Source: Flaccisagitta enflata (lineage: Eukaryota > Chaetognatha > Sagittoidea > Aphragmophora). Taken from it: 64,000 bases of DNA. The stretch covers positions 96,906,001-96,970,000 of the forward strand of contig OZ231126.1 in assembly GCA_965153355.1 (NCBI GenBank), in the 5' to 3' direction. The notes under the pieces were generated by a model, which searched no databases, was not told where the DNA came from, and was given only the letters and a program-made list of their open reading frames with translations. This document shows, piece after piece, positions 57,541 to 64,000 of the stretch. The translations under genes and the position numbers were made by a program. Numbering within the stretch: the stretch's first letter is position 1; each line of letters starts with the position of its first letter.

Positions 57541-57757
57541 AAACAAGGCCGGATACACGGCTACCCCAGTCGCGTGTGGGTGGGCAGGGGCCATATTTGA
57601 GATCAGTGAAGCATTTGGGCAAGAGCGGTATAGCCAAAAACCCTATAAAAGCCGAAAAAGTAAAGTGTGATGGATGGACCGCCGGACCGACGGATGGACG
57701 GACAGACCGACGGACCGACAAAGCGGGGTGTAGAGTCGCGTAGCACGCGACTAAAAA
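57541..57757 (-). mobile_element. Family T element, GTCGCGTGC subfamily
   Basis: On the minus strand: TTTTT, AGTCGCGTGC (57752-57743), inner CGCGACT (57740-57734), CTACACCCCGCTTTGTCGG, GTCC/GGTCC array, CACACTTTACTTTTTCGGC, core with CGCTCTTGCCC, right arm CACGCGACT (57576-57568), GGGGTAGCCGTGTATCCGGCC, TTGTTT. Complete. Confidence 0.85.
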
Positions 57758-58063
57758 GCAAAATTTTCTTTACTGAGGCTGTGATATAATTTTACCTCTC
57801 TACGTTTTAAAATTTTGTTCACAATTTTTTAAAGGAATTCAAACGTTCAATTTTCATTGCTGATTGTTATGAAACCATAGTCAGTATTCTTGGTTTAAAA
57901 ACATTGTTAAAACACCTATACATTACATCAAAAATATTTAACTAAAATCCAAATAATATTTTTTATCTTAAATCTAGATTACAAATAAAAAGTAAAATGA
58001 AACACAAAATTTCTTGTTCTTGTACACCATGACTTAAATCCATCTGTCCGTAACGCCGTACAC
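57758..58063. other. Unassigned AT-rich sequence
   Basis: No gene or recognised repeat is seen. Confidence 0.4.
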
Positions 58064-58236
58064 TTTTTAGTCGCGGACTAGCGACTCTGTAAGAGGCTTT
58101 GTCCGTCCGTCCGTCGGTTGGTTGGTTGGTCGGTTGGTCGGTCCGTCACGCTCGAGTCGAAAAGTGGGAAAACACGCAATTCCGCCCCTGCCCACCCGTC
58201 CGCGACTGGTATTGGCCGTGTATCCGGCCTTGTTTT
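58064..58236 (+). mobile_element. Family T element, GTCGCGGAC subfamily
   Basis: TTTTT, AGTCGCGGAC (58069-58078), inner GCGACT (58081-58086), CTGTAAGAGGCTTTGTCC, GTCC/GGTT array, GAGTCGAAAAGTGGGAAAAC, CCGCCCCTGCCCACC, right arm GTCCGCGACT (58198-58207), GGTATTGGCCGTGTATCCGG, CCTTGTTTTC. Nearly the same body as 15076 and 54938 but with C instead of T in the arms. Confidence 0.85.
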
Positions 58237-58304
58237 CTTTTTAAAAAACCTAGTTAACAAGAACATCAAGGCTTCAAATCGCTCCAAAACTAAGAACATC
58301 GTAA

Positions 58305-58644
58305 ACCGTATTTTCTCTAAAAAGCGCCCCCCTTCCAAAAAGCGCCCCCCCCCCTCTTTTTTTTTCTTAGTATTACACTTTTCAGAAGAGATTTGTACAA
58401 AAATATTAAGTGAAATAATAAAATAATACAACACAATTAATATTTTTAGAGACTTTCAAACAGATGTATGCAATGAATATCTCCATTGTAAGTCAAATTC
58501 AGCATTTTGGTAGCCTTTCATGAAAAAGATAGACTGAATGTCAGTTCATCTACATTATAAAGGGGGCGCTAATTGGAAGGTTAAAAAGCAAAATCTTATT
58601 TCAATTTCAAAAGCGCCCGGGGCGCTTTTTAGAGAAAATACGGT
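58305..58644. mobile_element. Non-autonomous DNA transposon with perfect 26-bp inverted ends
   Basis: Ends at 58305-58330 and 58619-58644 are exact reverse complements, beginning ACCGTATTTTCTCTAAAAAG and continuing GCGCCCC. A second inner pair (CTTCCAAAAAGCGCCCCC and GGGGGCGCTAATTGGAAGG) lies inside. There is no coding capacity. Ends of this general look are common among MITEs in invertebrate genomes; I do not assign a superfamily. No clear target duplication is seen. Confidence 0.85.
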
Positions 58645-58890
58645 AGTTATTTTATTAGTAGCTATCTCTATCTCTTTTTAAGGCTTTGGACAAAAAATGA
58701 TGTTCTCATAAAGAAAAATGTGTGGTCAAAAAGTGTGCATCGATGGTTCTTTGCCTGTGTGTGATGGGTTGGACCGCAACCTCACTCTCCGTTTGGTCTA
58801 GAAGTGCTCTGATGTGGTATTTCCCACGCCGTGCAGAGACTAACCCTACGTTGTAAAAAGATTTTCAAGATTTTTACATAAGATACATGA
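58645..58890. other. Unassigned sequence
   Basis: No gene or recognised repeat is seen. Confidence 0.4.
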
Positions 58891-60345
58891 ATTGTTTTTG
58901 TCCGCGACGGAATACCATTCCGACGCGGGTGGGTGTCATTGTCGTTGTCCACACTTTTAAAAATGGGCTAACTATTAAACGCCTTGACCAATTTGCTTCA
59001 TATTTAGAGGGAAGTTATACTAGGGTAAGCCGCTTTGCAGCCCATGTGTCTGCTATGATCCGACCGACCCAACCGGCCCAACCAGCCTACCAGCCTAAAA
59101 GTTAAAAATGTGCATAACTTAGGCATTTTTAAACTAATTTGGTTGAAACTTTGTATTTAGTTTCTAAATGGAAGGAATCTACATACAGTTGAACCCCGCT
59201 CTAACGGATTTCAGGGGACCAACAATTTTTTTCTGTTATAGGCGGACTTCTGTTATTGCCAAGAAAGAAAATAAAAGAATTTAACTTGAAAGGACTATGA
59301 GTTTGCATCTGTTATAGGCGGAATTCTGTTGGTGGCGGGTCCGTTAGAGCGGGGTTCAACTGTATGTATTTGAATTGTAAAGATTTTGGCATGCTAACGG
59401 GCCAAACTGGCCTACCACCCAACTAGCCTACCAGCCAAAAACTGAAAAATGAGCATAACTCTGGCATTTTTCAACTGATTTGGTTGAAACTTAGCATGTA
59501 GTCTCTAAATGGAAGGACTCAACATATGTATTTGATTTGTAAAGATTATAGCATGCTAACTGGCCAAACTGGCCTACCACCCAACCAGCCTACCTGCCTG
59601 CTTAAGAGTGAAAAACGTGCATAACTTTTGCATTTTTCAACCGATTTTGTTGAAACTTGGTATGTAGTCTCTAAATGGAAGGACTCAACTTATGTATTTG
59701 ATTTGTAAAGATTATAGCATGCTAACCAGCCTAACCGCCCTACCACCCAACAAGCCTACCAGCCTAAAAGTGAAAAATATGCAAAACTTTGGCATTTTTC
59801 AACCAATCTGGTTGAAAATTGGTATGTAGTCTCTAAATGGAAGGACTCAGCATATGAATTTGATTCATAAACATTTTAGCATGCAAATCGACCAAACCGG
59901 CCTACCACCCAACCAACCTACCAGCTTTAAAGTGAAAAACAAGCAAAACTTCAGCATTTTTCAATCAATTTGGTCGAAACTTGGTATGAAGTCTGTGAAT
60001 GGAAGGACTCAACATATGTCTGTGATTCATAAAGATTTTAGCATGCTAAACGGCCAAACTGGCCTACCACCTAACCAGCCCACCATCAAAAAGTCAAAAA
60101 TTGGCAAAACTTAGGTATTTTTCAACTGATTTGGTTAAATCTTTGTAGCCTGTCAACGCGTTTGACAATGTCATTTGACAACGCCATTTAACCACACCAT
60201 TTGACAACGTCGTTTGACAATGCCATTTGACAACGCCGTTTGACAACGCCGTTTGACAACTTCATTTGACAACGCCGTTTGATAACACCATTAGACAACG
60301 CCGTTAGACAACGCCGTTAGACCCCAGTCGCAGACCCATACTCTT
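58891..60345 (+). mobile_element. Family H element, long copy
   Basis: TTTTT, GTCCGCGACGGAAT, ACC, ATTCCGACGCGG (the last bases of the inner arm run into GGTGGGTG), short GTCGTT repeats, then about seven diverged ~150-bp units. Each unit has TTTTCAAC, GATTTGGTTGAAACTTGGTA, GGAAGGACTCAACATATG, AGCATGCTAAC and CTACCACCCAACCAGCCTACC words. Then comes the CAACGCCGTTTGA array (60150-60325), right arm GTCGCAGAC (60328-60336, one CpG-to-CpA change) and CCATACTCTTTTTAG. A pogo-like MITE is inserted at 59186. No protein is encoded; open frames across the units are short. Confidence 0.8.
59186..59362. mobile_element. 177-bp pogo/Tigger-like MITE with TA target duplication
   Basis: Ends CAGTTGAACCCCGCTCTAAC and its complement are flanked by TA on both sides (59184-59185 and 59363-59364). 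Inner words TGTTATAGGCGGA(C/A)TTCTGTT repeat on both sides. CAGT-starting ends with a TA duplication are typical of pogo/Tigger-like Tc1/mariner relatives. Neighbouring family H units show the uninterrupted site CAACATATGTATTTGA, confirming the boundaries. Confidence 0.9.
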
Positions 60346-60631
60346 TTTAGATTTTTAATTCTTCAGCTATAGTCATAGATTAAATAAAATTTTTGTTTTG
60401 AAATTAAGATAGATATGTAGTGTTTACAGCTTGAAAAAAAAACTTTTCAAATATTTCTAATGTTAAAGACTATAAAAAATTTTTGACGCTTTTGAAATAT
60501 CTAGAAATGTGCAGTAATAATGTCTAAACGTATGCGCTTATCTATCATAATTTGGAAATGTATTCCATCGTTCAGAGGGAAGAAAAGCAAATATGAGATT
60601 TTTTGCTTGAAACTGTTCATGCTAATTTTTG
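60346..60631. other. Unassigned AT-rich sequence
   Basis: No gene or recognised repeat is seen. Confidence 0.4.
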
Positions 60632-61094
60632 GGGCAGCGAACCGAAGGGGACGAAGTCCTGTAGAACATGGGGAATCTGTCCGTCTGTATGTACATACAT
60701 ACGCACGTACGTACATCTGTTTCCCCCTGCCCTATCCTCAGCGCTTTGTCTCCTTAGGGGCCTATTCTGACCCAAATTCTGCCAAAAAGCCCAAATCTAA
60801 GTAATATGGCCTAAATCCAAGCAAAGTGGCCCAAATCTAGCCAGAAAACCCCAATTCTTTCCTAAGATCTATCATTTTGGCCCCTTAGACCTATATTTTA
60901 GCCTCCGATACCTAGATTCCGGCCAGATTTGGGCCATTTTGCTTGGATTTGGGCCATTTTGCTTGGATTTGGGGCATTTTGCTTGAATGTGGACCATATT
61001 GCTTGGATGGATGGACAGACGGGCGGACGTACATTTGGATACACAGATTCCCCCTGTGTTCTACAGGACTTCGTCCCCTTCGGGGCCGCTGCCC
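60632..61094 (+). mobile_element. Family G element, complete
   Basis: The left end GGGCAGCGAACCGAAGGGGA through GAATCTG (60632-60679) is complementary to 61044-61094 apart from a few differences. The interior holds GTACATAC words, a diverged CCAAATC(T/C)AGCC / GGATTTGGGCCATTTTGCTT repeat and a GGAC-rich stretch near the right end. No transposase. Compared with the 1631 copy the outer ~40 bases are shared while the interior is different. Confidence 0.8.
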
Positions 61095-61194
61095 TGCTCC
61101 CCCTCAACTTAAATCACACACTACACGCTCTTGGCCATTCGTTCAAGGTATGCGAGGTATGGACAGCCTGTGGCCAGCCCAAATCCAGCCCAAA

Positions 61195-62060
61195 TCCAGC
61201 CAAGAACCTTTTATCTTCTTCAGCACTACTCCAGCTCCCGCTAGTTCCTCTCCCGCGGCTCCTGATTAGCTTATTCCCTTACTGCTGCTCCCACTAATTC
61301 CTCTCCCGCTGCTCCTGCTACCGCAGCTCCCGTTACAGTAGCTCCCGCTCCCGCAACTCCCGCTCCATCAACTCCCGCTCCCGCAACTCCCGCCTCCGCT
61401 CCTGCCCCTGCTCCTGCCCCTGACGCACCCGCAATTCCCGCAGTCGCAAATCCCGCAGTCGCAACTCCCACTTCCGTAATTCGCGCCCCCGCTCCCGCTC
61501 CTCCTGCTCCTCTCGCTCTAGTACCTCCCGCCCTCCCCTCCCGCCTCCTGCCTCTGCCCAGCACCTCCCGCTCCTCCCACTCCTGCCCTCCTGCTCCTCT
61601 CGCTCCAGCACATCCCGCCTCCTCCCTCCCGCTCCTCCCGCTCCCGCAACTCCTGCTCCTGCTTCTCCCGCACCCGCAACTCCCGCTCCTGCTCCTCCTC
61701 TAGCTCCTTTACCTTCTGCTCCTCCCGCTCCCGCTCCTCCCACTCCCGCTCCTGCAACTCCCACTCCTGCTCCTCCCTCTCCCGCTCCTCCCGCTCCCGC
61801 TCCTCCCGCACCCACAACTCCCGCTCCAGCAACTCCCGCTCTAGCAACTCCCGCTCTAGCAACTCCCGCTCTAGCAACTCCCGCTCCCGCAACTCCCGCT
61901 CCTCCTGGTACTTCCCGCTCCTCCCGCTCCCGCTCCTCCCGCTCCAGAAACTCCTGCTCCGGTATCTCCCACTCCCGCTCCTCCCAATCTCGCAAATCCC
62001 GCTACCCCCGCCTCCGCAACTTCCGCCCCCCCCCTTCCTCTGCCTCAACTTCCCCCACTC
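61195..62060 (+). repeat. CTCCCGCTCCTC minisatellite, about 860 bp
   Basis: C-rich degenerate units of CTCCCGCTCC, GCAACTCCCGCTC and CTCCTGCTCC. A cleaner stretch of 15-bp AGCAACTCCCGCTCT units lies at about 61825-61890. Long minus-strand frames (Gly/Ala/Val or Arg/Glu repeats) result from the composition. The GC content stands out strongly from the flanks. Confidence 0.9.
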
Positions 62061-62490
62061 CCACTTATTCCTCTCCCACCACCTCCGCCTGTTCCATCCC
62101 GTCACTGTTTCTTGTCTTTCTTATGTACTCAATCTATTCAAATTATTGCTCCTGTACCACGCGAATAAAGAAGAGAAGAAGCACTTCAACAAGCATCTCA
62201 AACGGTTAAGAAACTAGAGCTCTGCAAAGAGGAGCACTATTTACATATTTAGTTAAAATGCATTTTTTTCATAGTATAGGGATTGCAAAACTGAATAGCC
62301 AACATTTTTACTAAAACTAATTCCATTCCTAAACAAAAAGAAATAGGATTACCAGATTGGCGCCAAATGAAAGTATTTTCTTTCTTATTGATTCGCGTAG
62401 TATATAGTAAACTGGCCTCATTCTAGATCGAATTCACTCGATCTCTTTTGTGTAAACACATGATTTAGATTTGAGTTTTTGTTTCATTTG
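62061..62490. other. Unassigned sequence
   Basis: No gene or recognised repeat is seen. Confidence 0.4.
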
Positions 62491-62580
62491 TTGTTGCGGA
62501 CATGCAACTCTAAAAGAGGCTTTGTCCGTCCGTTGGTCCGTTGGTCTGTCAGCACGAGTCAAAAAGTGGGAAAATTTCTT
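62491..62580 (+). mobile_element. Family T left end, GTTGCGGAC subfamily, truncated
   Basis: GTTGCGGACATGCAAC, TCTAAAAGAGGCTTTGTCC, GTCC/GGTCC array, GCACGAGTCAAAAAGTGGGA and AAA, then an abrupt change to a CTT microsatellite. The right end is missing. Confidence 0.75.
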
Positions 62581-62663
62581 CTTTCTTCTCTTCTTCTTCT
62601 TCTTCTTCTTCTTCTTCTTCTTCTTTCCTCATCCCTCTTCTTTTTCTTTTCTTTTTTTTTTCT
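62581..62663 (+). repeat. CTT/T-rich microsatellite
   Basis: (CTT)n at 62587-62625, then T-rich sequence up to the family G end. Confidence 0.95.
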
Positions 62664-62975
62664 TGGGGAGCGATGACCTGCTTTCACACGTATGGGATTT
62701 CTCCTTCTTTCTCTCCCCACCCCTCAAATCCCAGTCTCGAGGACCAAATTCCAGTCTCGAGGCTCAAATCCCAGTTTTGAGGCCCACATCCCAGCCTCAA
62801 GGTCCAAATCCTAGCCTCAAGAATTTGAGGGGGGGAGGGACGGAGGAGGAGGAGGAGGAGGAGAAGGAGAAATTCCCCTATATGTGTGAAAGCATAGGTC
62901 ATCGACCCCTTTGGGGCCGCTGCCCTGCACCCCCCTCAACTTCAACCACAACCTACTTAGGCAGGGCACGGGTAC
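62664..62975 (+). mobile_element. Family G element, GATGACCT end variant
   Basis: The left end GGGGAGCGATGACCTGCTTT, CACACGTATGGGATTTCTCC (62664-62705) pairs with GGAGAAATTCCCCTATATGT, GTGAAAGCATAGGTCATCGA (62865-62905), followed by CCCCTTTGGGGCCGCTGCCC. The interior is a ~18-bp GAGGCTCAAATCCCAGTCTC minisatellite and a GGA run. The trailing CCTCAACTTCAACCACAACC and TACTTAGGCAGG is the complement of the sequence leading into the 5881 element. Confidence 0.75.
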
Positions 62976-63207
62976 TGCTGACCATCTAACGCTTTTGCGA
63001 CTATTCCTCCTCTTCTTCTCCTCCTCTAGCGATGATAAAAGCAATGAAACATCGATACTTTAAATGACTAAGAAAGAAAATGGTCAGATCGTAGTTAACT
63101 TAAAGTGACCATGACTAAAATCGAGGCAGCGGTAAGCGGCAACAATTATTGATTCTTTCAGTCATTGAAAAATTTGTCGATGAAGGAATAATGGAAACAA
63201 CAAGAGC
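62976..63207. other. Unassigned sequence
   Basis: No gene or recognised repeat is seen. Confidence 0.4.
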
Positions 63208-63228
63208 AACAACAATAACAACAACAAT

Positions 63229-63293
<65 letters not shown>

Positions 63294-63345
63294 AAAGTAC
63301 AATAACAACAACAAATACAAAAACAACAACAAAAACAGCAACAAC
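63208..63345 (+). repeat. (CAA)n microsatellite
   Basis: Pure (CAA)n at about 63230-63292 with imperfect ACAACAATAAC sequence on both sides. Confidence 0.97.
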
Positions 63346-63497
63346 GGTGGCTTTAGAACTAGTCAAAATTACCAAATCCATTTCAATTATTTTTACACTT
63401 CTGCCTCTATTTTCTGAAATTATTATTCTCACAAGATTGCTCTGTCTCCCGTTTCTCCCCATTTCATACGTAAGGAATTGAATTCTTTGAATACCAG

Positions 63498-63929
63498 CAA
63501 GGTAGGATACACAGTAGGATACCTCAGTTGTGTGCGGGTGGGTAGGAGGTTACTTGATCATTTGGGCAGGAGTAGTGAGGCCAAAGCCCAAAAAAGTCAA
63601 GTGTGATGGACGGACGGATGGACATACCGACAGATGAACAGACCGACGGAAGGATGGATGGATGGAAGGATGGACGGACAGACGGAAAGACCAACAGATG
63701 AACAGACCAACAGATGGATGGACGGATGGACGGACAGACAAATGGACGGATGGACGGACAGATGAACAAAAGGACAGACGGACGGATGGACGGACAGATG
63801 GATGGATGGATGGATGGATTGATGGACGGATGGATGAATGGATGGATAAAAGGATGGATGGATGGATTGACGGATGGACGGAGGAATGAACAAAGCGGGC
63901 TGTAGAGTCGCATGGCACGCGACAAAAAA
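63498..63929 (-). mobile_element. Family T element with expanded GGAC/GGAT array
   Basis: On the minus strand: TTTTTT, GTCGCGTGC, inner ATGCGAC, CTACAGCCCGCTTTGTTC, then about 300 bases of GTCC/ATCC tetranucleotides, CACACTTGAC, core CACTACTCCTGCCC, right end CGCACACAACTGAGG, GTGTATCCTACCTTG. The right arm reads GCACACAACT where GCACGCGACT is expected, i.e. two CpG-to-CpA changes. Confidence 0.8.
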
Positions 63930-64000
63930 TGCTATTGGTTTTGATGACATTTCTTCGCGACTTTCTTTACATATCATCGGGAAAAAAGTCGAAGTCAGTC
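63930..64000. other. Window end with a word shared with position 420
   Basis: 63977-63999 is identical to 420-442 (core GGGAAAAAAGTCGAAGTC). It may be the edge of a further repeat that continues beyond the window. Confidence 0.5.

Noticed and set aside
61271-62105. Gly/Ala-rich or Arg/Glu-rich minus-strand proteins
   Set aside because: Produced by the C-rich minisatellite in overlapping frames.

Overview
The window is eukaryotic nuclear DNA, AT-rich and almost entirely repetitive. I find no intact protein-coding gene, no tRNA or rRNA gene, and nothing bacterial. Long CT/GT/GAA microsatellites, MITE-like DNA transposons, a pogo/Tigger-like MITE and apparent CpG-to-TpG/CpA decay suggest an animal or close relative with a large, CpG-methylated, transposon-rich genome. 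The lineage cannot be fixed from sequence alone.

Left part (1-19,875). This is a mosaic of short mobile elements, minisatellites and microsatellites. Three dispersed families recur. Family T (about 130-550 bp) begins TTTTTAG plus a hairpin and ends with a second hairpin followed by CTTGTTTT. Its left arm is repeated as a neighbouring inner arm and again, inverted, at the right end, and all three change together between copies. Family H (about 0.8-1.5 kb) begins with a long hairpin starting GTCCGCG. It carries diverged ~150-bp units and a CAACGCCGTTYGA minisatellite, and ends in the complement of its left arm. Family G has long terminal inverted repeats rich in GGGGCAGCGGCCCC around a 20-21-bp minisatellite. 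This part also holds an 864-bp tandem duplication, a 1.1-kb GTGGGAAGTTA minisatellite with a ~173-bp higher-order period, two large inverted repeats and several diverged tandem duplications.

Central part (19,876-50,871). This is a 31-kb head-to-tail satellite array of 29 units, the last cut short, with a basic length near 1,067 bp. Each unit normally contains a 94-bp sub-repeat twice. Three units have a 251-bp segment in place of one sub-repeat copy, and a diverged inverted relative of that segment lies in the left flank of the array. The small open frames that recur in each unit look like by-products of the recent amplification.

Right part (50,872-64,000). More family T, H and G copies are interspersed with microsatellites. 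There are two non-autonomous DNA transposons with clear inverted ends: a 177-bp pogo-like one with a TA target duplication and an in-window empty site, and a 340-bp one with perfect 26-bp ends. Two gapless, diverged, exon-like fragments on opposite strands (53,969 and 56,848) are the only traces of a possible protein-coding gene.

There are no genes working together here. The interest lies in the mobile-element families, above all the co-varying three-arm termini of family T and the related design of family H.
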